A stretch of DNA of 64,000 nt, from contig MKJX01000099.1 in NCBI GenBank assembly GCA_001942415.1, forward strand, positions 25,351 to 89,350, read 5' to 3'. The translations under genes and the position numbers were made by a program. A model generated the notes under the pieces. The model was not told the DNA's origin. It saw only the letters and a program-made list of their open reading frames with translations, and searched no databases. The DNA comes from Pseudonocardia sp. CNS-139 (GTDB taxonomy: Bacteria; Actinomycetota; Actinomycetes; Mycobacteriales; Pseudonocardiaceae). Below are positions 17,985 to 26,702 of the stretch, in pieces (the first letter of the stretch is position 1; each line of letters opens with the position of its first letter).

Positions 17985-18724
17985 CAGAAGTCGCCTCCGA
18001 AGTCGCCGCCGCCGAAGTCGCCGCCCCCGCCGAAGTCGTCACCGCCGCCGAAGTCGTCGCCACCGTTCGAGTCCTCGATGGCCTCCTCGTAGCCGGCGGC
18101 GTACGCGGCGTCGTAGCCCACCCCGGCCATGCCGGAGAACATCGCGCTGAACAGCAGCGCCGAGCCGATGCCCCACGCGCGGCGACCAGCGCGGGCTTCC
18201 ACCACGCTCGGAGTACCAGCCTGCGGCACCGGCCGCCCGGCGACCATGCCGCCCGGGTAGTAGTGCGAGTTCATCTCCGACGGGTGCGGGGCGGCGCTGT
18301 AGGCGTGGCCCTCGACCTCGACGTTGCGCGTCTCGCTCACGGCGCCGGCCTGCTGCTGGCCGGGCAGCGGCGGCAGGTCGGGACCCGGGTCGAGACCCAT
18401 CGCCTGACGCGCCGCGCGGACGTAGTAGAGGCCCTCGTACGCCGTCTCCGTGACGTGCCGGGCCTGCGCGGCGGTGCGCGCCTGGTCCATCTGCGAGCCG
18501 GCGGCGTTGTAGCGCTCACCGGCGTCGGCCAGGGCCTGCTTGGCGGCCTCGTTGGTGCCGACGAGGTTCAGCACCTGCCCGCCGAGCCGCTCCACCCAGC
18601 GGCGTGCCTCGGACTTCGCGTCCTCCAACTCGCGGGCCTGGGACGCAGCCCGCTGGCGGAACAGCCAGACGGCACCGGCCACGACCAACAGGAGGACCAC
18701 GACCGTCAGGATCGTGCCCGTCAC
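17984..18724 (-). CDS. Single-pass membrane protein with coiled coil and Gly/Asp/Phe-repeat tail
   Basis: 246 residues, intact, no family recognised. One N-terminal helix (TILTVVVLLLVVAGAVWLF) is followed by a charged helical region (residues 25-115, heptad-like, many Ala/Glu/Arg) and a Pro/Gln-rich linker. A hydrophobic alanine/glycine stretch (GIGSALLFSAMFSGMAG) comes next, then a tail of GGDDFGGG-type repeats ending in Phe. Start GTG 18724 follows AAAGG. Such glycine-rich acidic tails occur on actinobacterial envelope proteins. It diverges from the HAD phosphatase. Confidence 0.6.
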   Translation of the reverse strand: MTGTILTVVVLLLVVAGAVWLFRQRAASQARELEDAKSEARRWVERLGGQVLNLVGTNEAAKQALADAGERYNAAGSQMDQARTAAQARHVTETAYEGLYYVRAARQAMGLDPGPDLPPLPGQQQAGAVSETRNVEVEGHAYSAAPHPSEMNSHYYPGGMVAGRPVPQAGTPSVVEARAGRRAWGIGSALLFSAMFSGMAGVGYDAAYAAGYEEAIEDSNGGDDFGGGDDFGGGGDFGGGDFGGDF

Positions 18725-18809
18725 CTGAACCACCTTTTCCCGTGAGAAACCCGACGCGGCGTCAACGGACAAATCTCCCGCTGCGTTCCCGTAGCCTAGG
18801 CTCCCGCTC

Positions 18810-19588
18810 GTGGCCGACCAGAAGCCCATCGAGTGCTGGATGACGGACATGGACGGCGTGCTCGTCCACGAGGGTCGGCTCATTCCGGGGGCCGACGCGT
18901 TCGTCAACCGGCTGCGCGAGACGGGCCGTCCGTTCCTGGTGCTGACCAACAACTCGATCTACACGCCGCGGGATCTCCAGTTCCGGCTGCGCACCAGCGG
19001 TATCGACCTCCCGATCGAGGCGATCTGGACGTCCGCGCTGGCCACGGCCACCTTCCTGGACGACCAGCGGCCGCAGGGCAGCGCCTACGCGTCGGCGAGG
19101 CCGGGCTCACCACCGCACTGCACGAGATCGGCTACGTCCTCACCGACAACAAGCCCGACTACGTCGTGCTCGGCGAGACCCGCACCTACAGCTTCGAGGC
19201 CGTCACCACCGCGATCCGGCTGGTCCGGGCCGGCGCCCGGTTCGTCGCGACCAACCCCGACCCGACCGGCCCGTCCAGCGAGGGCGTGCTGCCGGCCACC
19301 GGCTCGGTGGCGGCGCTGATCAGCCGGGCCACCGGCGTCGACCCGTACTTCGTCGGCAAGCCGAACCCGCTGATGATGCGCGCCGCGCTCAACCGGGTGC
19401 AGGCGCACTCCGAGACCACCGCGATGGTCGGCGACCGGATGGACACCGACATCGTCGCCGGGCTGGAGGCCGGGATGCGCACGGTGCTGGTGCTCAGCGG
19501 GATCATGCAGGCCGAGGACATCGAGCGGTTCCCGTACCGGCCCAGCCGCGTCGTCGCCTCGGTCGCCGACCTGGTCGACGAGGTCTGA
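18810..19588 (+). CDS. HAD-IIA (NagD-like) phosphatase, one frame break
   Basis: About 259 residues. All HAD motifs are visible: MTDMDGVLVHEG (nucleophile Asp and acid/base Asp), LTNNS (motif II), GKPNPLMM (motif III Lys) and MVGDRMDTDIVAGLEAG (motif IV). The C2 cap between motifs II and III assigns it to the NagD/pNPPase branch acting on sugar or nucleotide monophosphates. One base is missing near 19091. Start GTG 18810 has TAGGCT 7 nt upstream and no ribosome site, so it is probably leaderless. Confidence 0.85.
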
Positions 19589-19784
19589 CGGGCGCTGCCG
19601 GGTCCGCGTCGGCGGGCACACCGACGCAGACCCGGGGCCGGTGGAGGAGGGGTTCACCGGCCGGGACGAACGAGGTGCTCCGTCCCCGCGGGTCCACTCG
19701 GCACGCGCCGAACGCGTGTTACCACCGGTTCACCCGGGTGTGGCGCGCGTAGCGCGATACTGGGGCGGCGGGAAGGAGCACCAG

Positions 19785-20525
19785 ATGGCCCACCAGCCCG
19801 AACCGCGACTCCCTGGGCCCGACGACACCGACCGGGCATTGATCGGCGGAGCGGCCGGGGAGGTGCTCGGTCTCTGCGACGAGTTCTTCCGCAGCCACGC
19901 AAGCCCCGCCGTCCACGCCGAGCTGCGCGGGTTCCTGACCGGCCTGGGCCATCACCCCGTCGCGGGCCTCGGTGCGTTCCTCGCCGAGCTCAGCTCCACG
20001 GCCCTGCACGCCGAGACCGGCCGCCCGCGGCACGACGAGATCACACGGGCCGCCGAGCTGACCCGGTTGCTCGCCCAGGCCTCCCTGCTCCCGGCCGGAG
20101 CCCACACCCGCGATGTCGGTGCGTACCGAGCGTTGGAGGTCATGGTCCGCGGACCGGGCGAGTACTGGGCCACCGCCGACGTGGTCGACGAGGACGGGTC
20201 CGGTCACCTGGAGGTGACGGTGGCCAGCGCCTCGCGACGGTCGCCGCTCACCCTCGCCGACCTCCAGCAGTACCGCGGTCAGCATCCCGGCGTGTCGGGC
20301 TCGGAACGCCACCAGCCCGACGGCAGCGTCATCACCACCTGCACCACGACGTCGCCCGAACCCGGCCGCGTGATCACCCAACGGGCGATCCTGGCGCGGC
20401 CGGACGGGACCTACATCGACGTCATGACCAGCAACGAAGACGCCCGCACCAGCGGGCGCACCCGGCCGACCCCACCACTCGACGCCGAGACCGTCCTCGG
20501 CAAGGTTGCCGACCTGCGCCCCTGA
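19785..20525 (+). CDS. Hypothetical protein, 246 residues
   Basis: Intact frame from ATG 19785, which follows GGAAGGAG at good spacing. No family recognised. The first 110 residues look helical (AAGEVLGLCDEFFRSHAS, ELRGFLTGLGHHPV, RAAELTRLLAQASLL); the C-terminal 110 look beta-rich (YWATADVVDEDGSGHLEVTV, VITTCTTTSPEPGRVI). There is no signal peptide or membrane helix. It is followed 55 bp later by a small zinc-ribbon gene. One of the few genes here of more than 200 codons without a frame break. Confidence 0.6.
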   Translation: MAHQPEPRLPGPDDTDRALIGGAAGEVLGLCDEFFRSHASPAVHAELRGFLTGLGHHPVAGLGAFLAELSSTALHAETGRPRHDEITRAAELTRLLAQASLLPAGAHTRDVGAYRALEVMVRGPGEYWATADVVDEDGSGHLEVTVASASRRSPLTLADLQQYRGQHPGVSGSERHQPDGSVITTCTTTSPEPGRVITQRAILARPDGTYIDVMTSNEDARTSGRTRPTPPLDAETVLGKVADLRP

Positions 20526-20580
20526 CGCTGCCGGACCGGATCCCGGAGAATGACAGGGGTGTGATTTACCCTCGGTCCCC

Positions 20581-20736
20581 ATGCAGACGACGACGAACAC
20601 GACCGGCTGGTGGGTGTGTTCCGGGTGCGGCGTCGAGGCCGAGCTTCCCGTGGTGTCCACCTCCGGCTGCGAGGTCCCGTGTCCCGACTGCGGCGAGCCC
20701 ATGGGCGAGCAGTGGGAGTGGGAGGCGGCCGCCTGA
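20581..20736 (+). CDS. Small zinc-ribbon protein, 51 residues
   Basis: ATG 20581 to TGA 20736. Two knuckles, VCSGCG and PCPDCG, about 18 residues apart, form a rubredoxin-like zinc ribbon; the end is tryptophan- and glutamate-rich (GEQWEWEAAA). TACCCT ends 8 nt before the ATG and there is no ribosome site, suggesting a leaderless gene. Small ribbons like this bind zinc or RNA or act as protein adapters; the specific role is unknown. Confidence 0.65.
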   Translation: MQTTTNTTGWWVCSGCGVEAELPVVSTSGCEVPCPDCGEPMGEQWEWEAAA

Positions 20737-20746
20737 CGGGCGGTCC

Positions 20747-21250
20747 TCAGAGCACGAGCTCGTAGTCCTGGCCCACCAGGTCGGCGCCGAAGCTGTGGTG
20801 CGGGGCCTGGGCGACGAGCCGGAAGCCCGCCGCGCGGTAGATCCCGCGCGCGGCGACGAGCACGTCGTTCGTCCAGAGGGCGACGCGTTCGTAGCCGGCG
20901 TCCCGGGCGAACGCCACGCACGTGTCCACGAGCCGGCGGCCGAGCCGGTGCCCGCGCGCGTCGGGGTGCACGAGCAGGATGCGCAGCTGTGCCGTGCCGG
21001 GCTGGTCGCCCTGCACGCAGAACACGCAGCCGACGCGGCGGCCGTCCAGCTCGGCGATCCAACCGCGTTCGCGGGCGGGGTCGTGCTTCGCGGCGAAGTC
21101 GGCCACGATCCGCGCGACCAGCGCCTCGAACGAGGCGTCCCAGCCGAACTCCCGCGTGTACTGCTCGCCGTGCGCCATCACGACCCAGCCGAGGTCGCCC
21201 GGCTCCCCGAGCGCCCGGATCCGTGCCGCCGCCATCTGCCCTCGATTCAC
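20747..21250 (-). CDS. GNAT-family N-acetyltransferase
   Basis: 167 residues, intact. The acetyl-CoA site is LRILLVHPDARGHRLGRRLV (R/Q-x-x-G-x-G/A motif A), followed by the beta-bulge strand YERVALWTNDVLVAARGIY and GFRLVAQAPHHSFG. This subgroup is often found as the C-terminal half of MarR-GNAT fusions, here free-standing. The annotated start is GTG 21250; ATG 21235 is an alternative that would clear the operator-like palindrome at 21248-21269. Substrate unknown. Confidence 0.8.
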   Translation of the reverse strand: MNRGQMAAARIRALGEPGDLGWVVMAHGEQYTREFGWDASFEALVARIVADFAAKHDPARERGWIAELDGRRVGCVFCVQGDQPGTAQLRILLVHPDARGHRLGRRLVDTCVAFARDAGYERVALWTNDVLVAARGIYRAAGFRLVAQAPHHSFGADLVGQDYELVL

Positions 21251-21269
21251 TGAAACGACTGTTTCAGTG
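21248..21269. promoter_or_regulatory. Perfect 9-bp inverted repeat, TetR-type operator
   Basis: CACTGAAAC and GTTTCAGTG flank GACT. It lies between the divergent GNAT and TetR genes; its right edge abuts a probable -10 (CAGACT, 21270-21275) that ends 6 nt before the TetR GTG. Binding there would block both promoters, so autoregulation plus control of the GNAT gene is likely. Confidence 0.7.
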
Positions 21270-21281
21270 CAGACTGGCCCG

Positions 21282-21853
21282 GTGACCGCCGCCGCGCAAG
21301 CCCCGTCGCCCCGTCGCGAGGAGCTGCTGGAGCTCGCGTACGCCTACGTGCTCCGGCACGGGCTCGCCGGCATGTCGCTGCGGCCGCTCGCGGAGGCCGT
21401 CGGGTCGAGCCCGCGGGTGCTCCTCTACCTCTTCGGCTCGAAGGACGGGCTGGTCCAGGCCCTGCTCGCGCGGTCGCGCACCGAGGAGCTGGCGCTGCTG
21501 GCAGACGTCCGGGCCGCCGGCGGCGACCTCGCGGACGCGTCGGGCGGCTGTGGGACTGGCTCGCCGATCCCGCGCACGCCGGCCTGCTCCGGCTGTGGGC
21601 GGAGGGCTACGCGCGTTCGCTCGTCGAGCCGGACGGCCCGTGGGCCGGCTTCGCCGCCCGGACCGTCGAGGACTGGCTCGCGCTGCTCGGCGCCGCCGCC
21701 GGCCCGGGCCACGACCCCGAGGTGCCGACGGCGCTGCTCGCCGCGCTGCGCGGCGGGATGCTCGACGTGCTCGCGACCGGCGACACCGCGCGCGTCACGG
21801 CGGCGGTCCGGGCGCAGGTGAGCGCCTTGCTCAGGCGAAGTGGTCCTTCGTGA
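21282..21853 (+). CDS. TetR-family regulator, one frame break
   Basis: About 190 residues from GTG 21282. The helix-turn-helix region is REELLELAYAYVLRHGLAG followed by SLRPLAEAVGSSPRVLLYLF and GSKDGLVQALLARSR. The C-terminal ligand domain (LWDWLADPAHAGLLRLWAEG, GGMLDVLATGD) follows after one restored base near 21540 and ends at TGA 21851. It is probably leaderless. It likely binds the palindrome at 21248-21269. The end overlaps the convergent amidase remnant by 23 bp. Confidence 0.8.
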
Positions 21854-22452
21854 TCACCCCGTGCACGCCGACGGTCCGGTCCACGACCTGCGAGATCGTG
21901 AAGTCCGCCGCGGCCGACAGGTAGGCGTAGGCCGTGGCGCGGTCCATGCCCTGGTCGTGCTCCAGGAGGTCCAGCGCGTTCACCACCGCGCGGCGCATCG
22001 CCACGTCCAGGTCGCCGACCTGCCCGTTCGCCGCGCCGTCCGGGTCGGAGAGGCCGATCGGCACCCACGCGCCGGCCGTCTCCGCGAACGGGTAGCGGTA
22101 GGCGACCGACGGCGCGTCGCCCGAGCCGGGCTTGCACACCGTCAGCCGGAACGTCGCCCGCAGCGACCCCTCCAGCGCCGTGAGGGCCACTGGCCTTACC
22201 CACCCCGCCGGCTCCGCCGGTGCCGTCCCCCGTGCCATCGCCCATCGCGAGGTGCGGTCGCCGACGAGTCGGGCCGAGCCGGGCTGCAGGGCCCGGCGGG
22301 GATCGCGGGGCCGCCCGCGGGCGGCCGGCGGCGGTGAGCAGCCCGGCACCGGCGGACGCGGCGGTGAGCGCGGTGGCCGCGCGGAGGAAGCCGCGGCGGC
22401 CGATGCCTCGGACGATCAGCGCACGGGCAGCACCTGGACGGGGGAACGCCAT
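21831..22452 (-). pseudogene. Exported acetamidase/formamidase lacking its central domain
   Basis: ATG 22452 opens a twin-arginine signal (GIGRRGFLRAATALTAASAG). After about 60 residues the reading, in another frame, becomes the last 115 residues of an acetamidase/formamidase: VALTALEGSLRATFRLTV, YRYPFAETAGAWVPIGLSD, AYAYLSAAADFTISQVVDR and GVHGVITKDHF. The family is 300-400 residues long, and the metal-site N-terminal two-thirds is missing. The frame difference equals two lost bases or one gained. Either a gene remnant or a collapsed assembly region. Confidence 0.65.
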
Positions 22453-22486
22453 GCCGTGATCGTCATCGGACGGTGTCTCGACCGGG

Positions 22487-24011
22487 TTACCCGACGTGTC
22501 GGACGAGTGACGAAGTCGGGTCCGCGGGTGCCCGTTCGAGGAACGGCGTGAGCAGGTCGGGCACCGCCTCCTCGGCCACCGCGAGGCCCGCGCTCGTCCC
22601 GGCGTCGTGGATCGCGTACTCACCGGCGCCCGCCGCCGTGGTCGCCAGCACCGTCGCGAGCCCGGCCCGGCGCTGCAGGATCGACTGCCGCACCGTCCAA
22701 CCGACGATCCCGCGCCGCTGCAGCGCGACCGTCGAGCGCCGGACCGTCCCGCTGCGCATCACGAGGTAGCCGCCGGTGACCCCGTGGCCGAGGCTGCGGT
22801 AGGCGTCGAGCGCGAGCAGCACCGCGACCGGCACCAGCACGATCGCGCTGATCCACGCGAGGTGCAGCAGCACGTCCGTGAGGAGGGCGCCGAGCACGAC
22901 CAGCACGACCTCGAACGCGGCGACCGTCGCGAGCGCCCACCGCAGCCGCCGTCCCTGGGCCGCGACCGGGTGCGGCCGCAGCCGGACGGCGCTCGTGGGG
23001 GAGACCGGCTCGTGCAGCACGTCCGCGGCGACCCGGTCGGCCACGGCGCGCGGCGCGGCGGGCAGGAGCGTGCGGCGGTCGGTCTGCTCGTCCTCGGTCT
23101 TCGCGGCGAGCCCGGTCGCGACCGCGTCCACCCGCGCGGCGCCGGCCAGCCGCGCGCCGAGCGGCTCGACGAGGTCCACCCCGCGCAGGCGGGCCTCCTC
23201 CAGCGAGATCGAGCGGGTCGTCAGCAGGCCGCGGCGCACCCGCAGCGTCCCGCCCGGCTCGCGGTCCAGGCGGTAGTTCCACCACATCTCGACGAACAGC
23301 GCGAGTGCCGCGACCACGCCGATGGCCAGCGCGACCGCCACCAGGACGACGATCATCGTGACCAGCGGGACGTCCCGGAACAGGTCGCCGACGAACCGGA
23401 TCACGCCGTTCTGCAGCCCGAACCAGTCGGAGACGTTGAGCACCAGACCGAACGCGCTCCCGCCCAGCACGGGCGTCAGGAACGAGATCGGGGCGTAGCG
23501 GATCCAGGCTGGGTCGAGCGAGGCGAGCAGCCCCTCGTCGGAGACCTCGGCCCGGCCGGGCGGTGCAGCAGGTCCCGGCGCAGCGCGTCGCCCGCCTCGC
23601 GGGTGACGGGTCGCAGCGCGATGCTGCCCTCGCCCGCACCGGCCTGCTCACCGGTGCCGATCCGGACCGTGACCAGCCCGAACACCCGCAGCAGCGGGTC
23701 GGCCGTGACGTCGACCGTGCGGACGCGGTCGCGCTGCAGCGACCGTCGCCGCCGCACCAGCACCCCGTTGTGCAGCTCGACCCGGTCCGGCCCGACGCGG
23801 TAGCGGGTGGCCCGCCAGCGCAGTTCGTCGTAGCCGGCGCCGGCCGCGACCAGCAGCAGCGCGCCTGGCAGCACCCACAGCAGGGCCGTGCCCACGGCGT
23901 CCCGCCGGCGATGCCGACCGCCGTCGGCAGCCCCGCGGTGGTCGCCAGCCCGGCCGTCATGATCGCGGTGACGAGGACCGTGCGCCGGTCCAGCCGCTCC
24001 CACCCGGTCAC
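22487..24011 (-). CDS. YdbT-like membrane protein with bacterial PH domains, two frame breaks
   Basis: About 508 residues from GTG 24011, which overlaps the YdbS-like stop (GTGA). It contains paired membrane helices alternating with bPH_2 (DUF304) domains: GPDRVELHNGVLVRRRRSL, RVRTVDVTADPLLRVFGLV, RRGLLTTRSISLEEARLRG and ALQRRGIVGWTVRQSILQRR. Family members assist cell-envelope integrity or antimicrobial resistance by unknown means. Frame changes near 23897 and 23535 each equal one lost base. It forms a two-gene operon with the YdbS-like protein. Confidence 0.75.
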
Positions 24012-24511
24012 GTGGCGTCGCCCGGCGTGGCCTGCGTCGTCGCGGTCAGGCGTTCGGCGAGGTCCTCGGCCAGCCGGTGGTCGAGCCCCTCGATCTTCAC
24101 CGCGCCCTTCGCCGACGCCGTCGTCACGGTGACCGTCGCGAGCCCGAACCGCTGCTCCAGCGGGCCGCGCTGGGTGTCGACCGTCTGGATGCGGGACATC
24201 GGCGCGACCCGCCACTCCTGGACGAACCAGCCCGTCCGCGTGTAGACGGCGTCGTCCGTCACCTCCCAGCGGTGGTGGCGGAACCACAGCCGGGGCAGCG
24301 CCAGCGTCATCGGGACGCCGACGACCGCGACGAGGACCGCCGGGAGCAGCAGCCAGAACCGCGCCGGCGGGATCAGCAGCCCCAGCACGACCAGGACCAG
24401 CACCGGCGACCCGAACACCAGCGCGAGTGTGGTCGTCCACCACCCGACCGCCCGCGGATCGACCTGGTGGCGCGGCGGCCGCAGCCGCAGCTCCTCAGCC
24501 GTTGTCGTCAT
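24008..24511 (-). CDS. YdbS-like PH-domain membrane protein
   Basis: 167 residues, intact. It starts [19 protein letters not shown]. Two membrane helices ([37 protein letters not shown]) precede one bPH_2 domain, [20 protein letters not shown] and [20 protein letters not shown]. The YdbS/YdbT pairing with overlapping start and stop is conserved across Gram-positives. It diverges from a TetR regulator across 69 bp that holds two identical 10-bp palindromes, so that regulator probably controls this operon. Confidence 0.78.
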   Translation of the reverse strand: MTTTAEELRLRPPRHQVDPRAVGWWTTTLALVFGSPVLVLVVLGLLIPPARFWLLLPAVLVAVVGVPMTLALPRLWFRHHRWEVTDDAVYTRTGWFVQEWRVAPMSRIQTVDTQRGPLEQRFGLATVTVTTASAKGAVKIEGLDHRLAEDLAERLTATTQATPGDAT

Positions 24512-24537
24512 GTCGCCCCCCGAAGCGCTTTCGGCAA

Positions 24538-24565
24538 TGCGATCGCATCGTACAATGCGATCGCA
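24538..24565. promoter_or_regulatory. Two TGCGATCGCA palindromes, 18 bp apart
   Basis: Perfect 10-bp palindromes at 24538-24547 and 24556-24565, within an 18-bp direct repeat. They lie between the divergent YdbS-like and TetR genes, the second ending 15 bp before the TetR start. A tandem TetR operator is the simplest reading. Confidence 0.7.
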
Positions 24566-24580
24566 TCGTGAAGGAGGCCC

Positions 24581-25180
24581 GTGCCCAAGCGAGTGGACGT
24601 CGACGCGCGCCGTCGCGAGATCGCCGACGCCCTGCTGCGGCTCGCCGCCACCGAGGGCCTGGAGTCCGTCAGCCTCCGGCACGTCGCCGCCGAGGCGGGC
24701 GTCTCGATGGGCGCGGTGCAGCACTACTTCCGCACCAAGGACGACATGCTCCGCTTCGCACTGGAGCACCAGGCCCGGCGCCGCGAGCAGCGCATCGTCG
24801 CCCGGCTGACCGCCGCCGGCCGCCCGCCCACCGTCCGCGAGATCATCCGGACGTCGCTCCTGGAGGTGCTCCCGACCGACGACGAGAGCCGCGCCGACTG
24901 GCTCGTCGGCATCGCGTTCTTCATCCGCGCGATGCGCGACCCGGCGATGGCCGAGGTGCTCGCCGAGGGCGTCCCCCAGGTTGTCGGGTTCTTCACCGAG
25001 CAGCTCGGTGCCGCCCAGGCCGACGGACTGCTGGCGCCCGGCGTGGACCCGTACCAGGAGGCGGTGCTGCTGTGGTCGGCGGTGGACTCGCAGGCGACCG
25101 CCATCGTGCTGGGGGAGCGGGACCCGGGCGACGCCGTGGCGACGGTGGACTACTACCTCGACCGGCTCTTCGTGATTTGA
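24581..25180 (+). CDS. TetR-family regulator
   Basis: 199 residues, intact. GTG 24581 follows AAGGAGG. The helix-turn-helix is [39 protein letters not shown] and [14 protein letters not shown]. The C-terminal domain ([10 protein letters not shown] at the end) resembles the BetI/TetR_C_6 group. The likely targets are its own gene and the divergent YdbS/YdbT operon through the paired palindromes upstream. Confidence 0.88.
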   Translation: MPKRVDVDARRREIADALLRLAATEGLESVSLRHVAAEAGVSMGAVQHYFRTKDDMLRFALEHQARRREQRIVARLTAAGRPPTVREIIRTSLLEVLPTDDESRADWLVGIAFFIRAMRDPAMAEVLAEGVPQVVGFFTEQLGAAQADGLLAPGVDPYQEAVLLWSAVDSQATAIVLGERDPGDAVATVDYYLDRLFVI

Positions 25181-25292
25181 TGGACACGGTCGTTCGGTTT
25201 CGGTGTACGTGTGATGCACGCCCGCGGGAACAACTGGTGGGCGCTGACCTGCATCACGGAGATGCAGACGTCCTGCTCGCCAGTGGCCGGCC

Positions 25293-25315
25293 GGGACGCG
25301 CACGGCGCGCGTCCC
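25293..25315 (+). promoter_or_regulatory. GC-rich hairpin in the cold-shock gene leader
   Basis: GGGACGCGC (25293-25301) and GCGCGTCCC (25307-25315) enclose 5 nt and end 8 nt before the AAGGAG ribosome site of the cold-shock gene. Cold-shock mRNAs often carry long structured leaders; here about 158 bp separate the previous gene from the start. Confidence 0.4.
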
Positions 25316-25338
25316 ACCGTCTGCAAGGAGCACGTCGC

Positions 25339-25542
25339 ATGACACAGGGAACCGTGAAGTGGTTCAACGGCGAGAAGGGCTTCGGCTTCATCGCCGTCGA
25401 CGGGGGCGGCGCTGACGTCTTCGTGCACTACTCGGAGATCGACGCGTCCGGCTTCCGCACGCTCGACGAGGGCCAGCGTGTGGAGTTCGAGATCGGCCAG
25501 GGCGCCAAGGGGCCGCAGGCCACGAAGGTCCGCCCGGTCTGA
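25339..25542 (+). CDS. Cold-shock domain protein
   Basis: 67 residues, intact. Both RNA-binding motifs are present: GFGFI (RNP1, in [13 protein letters not shown]) and VFVHYSEI (RNP2). It starts [16 protein letters not shown] at ATG 25339 after AAGGAG. Such proteins bind single-stranded RNA/DNA and keep transcripts unfolded. A strong hairpin follows the stop. Confidence 0.95.
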   Translation: MTQGTVKWFNGEKGFGFIAVDGGGADVFVHYSEIDASGFRTLDEGQRVEFEIGQGAKGPQATKVRPV

Positions 25543-25559
25543 CGCAGCCCGGTGACACC

Positions 25560-25590
25560 AGGAGCCCGCTCCCGCAGGGGGCGGGCTCCT
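25560..25590 (+). terminator. Hairpin terminator of the cold-shock gene
   Basis: AGGAGCCCGC (25560-25569) and GCGGGCTCCT (25581-25590) pair perfectly around an 11-nt loop, between the cold-shock stop and the convergent tRNA-Pro gene. It may serve both directions. Confidence 0.75.
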
Positions 25591-25600
25591 GCCGTGTCGG

Positions 25601-25674
25601 TCGGGGTGGCGGGATTTGAACCCACGGCCCCTCGCTCCCAAAGCGAGTGCGCTACCAAGCTGCGCCACACCCCG
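25601..25674 (-). tRNA. tRNA-Pro (TGG)
   Basis: On the minus strand the acceptor CGGGGTG pairs with CACCCCG, followed by discriminator A. The D arm is GCGCAGCTTGGTAGCGC, the anticodon arm CTCGC-TTTGGGA-GCGAG gives TGG, and the T arm GTGGG-TTCAAAT-CCCGC is complete. No CCA is encoded. Confidence 0.95.
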
Positions 25675-25815
25675 TACGGGCTGAGTGTATGTGCAGGCTT
25701 GCGCGGCTCGGGCGCGGACCGGACGGGCGCGCACCCGGACGCGCCGGGCGGGCGAGCCGCGGGGGTCGGGCGGTCCGCTAGGCTGGCCCTGGCTCCGGCG
25801 GTGTCGCCGGACCGC

Positions 25816-25886
25816 GCGGGCGTAGCTCAATGGTAGAGCCCCAGTCTTCCAAACTGGCTACGCGGGTTCGATTCCCGTCGCCCGCT
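25816..25886 (+). tRNA. tRNA-Gly (TCC)
   Basis: Acceptor GCGGGCG pairs with CGCCCGC, discriminator T. The anticodon arm CCAGT-CTTCCAA-ACTGG gives TCC, reading GGA. The T arm is CGGG-TTCGATT-CCCG. CCA is encoded directly after, at 25887-25889, unlike the neighbouring tRNA-Pro. Confidence 0.95.
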
Positions 25887-25895
25887 CCACGCTGT

Positions 25896-26441
25896 CTACC
25901 TGCGACGACGGCCGACTGCGAGATCGAGCATCGCGATCTCCTGTCCGGTCTCACCGAGCGCACGTACGACCGGAGGCCGCTTCTTCCAGACGGCCAGCAG
26001 ACGTCCGTGGCGGGGCGCCGGCCGCGGCGCCCCGGATATGTCCACGGCCGTCACCTCCCGAGCAACGAGCAGTTGTGCGTAGTACACGCAGGCCGACGGC
26101 AACGGCAGGAACGAACTTCGGCCGAGCGTCGTGCTGCCCCCGCCTCTTGAGACCAACAGACCCGGGAGGTCCACGGCTCGCGGCCGATCGGAGAGGCCGT
26201 CCTCGTCGTCGTTGTGACCTGAACCGCCCAGGCGGATCCACGCTCCGTCCCGGTAGGTCAGCGTGTGGAACTCCTGCCAGAAGGTGTTGTGCCCGCGGCG
26301 GACGAACCACGTTGCGGCCACGTCGTCCTGCACGTCGTACGCCACCGCGGCGAACCGTCGCCGCCTGCTCAACCGGGCGGGGTCGGCCTCGAACCCCGAC
26401 TCGATCAGCCGGACGCTCTCGACCAGCGGGTCATACGACAC
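25896..26441 (-). CDS. Hypothetical protein downstream of tRNA-Gly
   Basis: About 181 residues from GTG 26441 (VSYDPLVESVRLIESGF); a longer frame reaches 26549. Intact, no family recognised. Segments RRFAAVAYDVQDDVAATWFV, FHTLTYRDGAWIRLGG and VVRALGETGQEIAMLDL suggest a mainly beta cytoplasmic protein; no signal peptide. It runs toward the tRNA gene and ends 6 bp past the encoded CCA. The region 26442-26702 between it and the next gene holds no structure I can assign. Confidence 0.5.
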   Translation of the reverse strand: MSYDPLVESVRLIESGFEADPARLSRRRRFAAVAYDVQDDVAATWFVRRGHNTFWQEFHTLTYRDGAWIRLGGSGHNDDEDGLSDRPRAVDLPGLLVSRGGGSTTLGRSSFLPLPSACVYYAQLLVAREVTAVDISGAPRPAPRHGRLLAVWKKRPPVVRALGETGQEIAMLDLAVGRRRR

Positions 26442-26702
26442 GAACGGACGGTAGCCACCTGCCGGACGTCCGCCGCGAGTATTTCGGACAGCCCTCAGCC
26501 CGCGATGCCGTGCAGCCGACGGGCCTCGTTCTGAGTCCGTCGGTTCCAACGGTATGCGTAGTTCGTACGGTCCGTGACAGTTCGGCGCTGCCGCTGCGCG
26601 ATCGGGCGATCCTCACCCGAGAGGATGGCGAGGCGTGAGCGGACGGCGGCGGGTACTGGCATGCTGCGGCCGCACGTGTCGTACCGATCATCGGAGGTTG
26701 TC

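Noticed and set aside
25181..25338. Riboswitch in the cold-shock gene leader
   Set aside because: Only one simple hairpin is evident; no known ligand-binding motif could be recognised.
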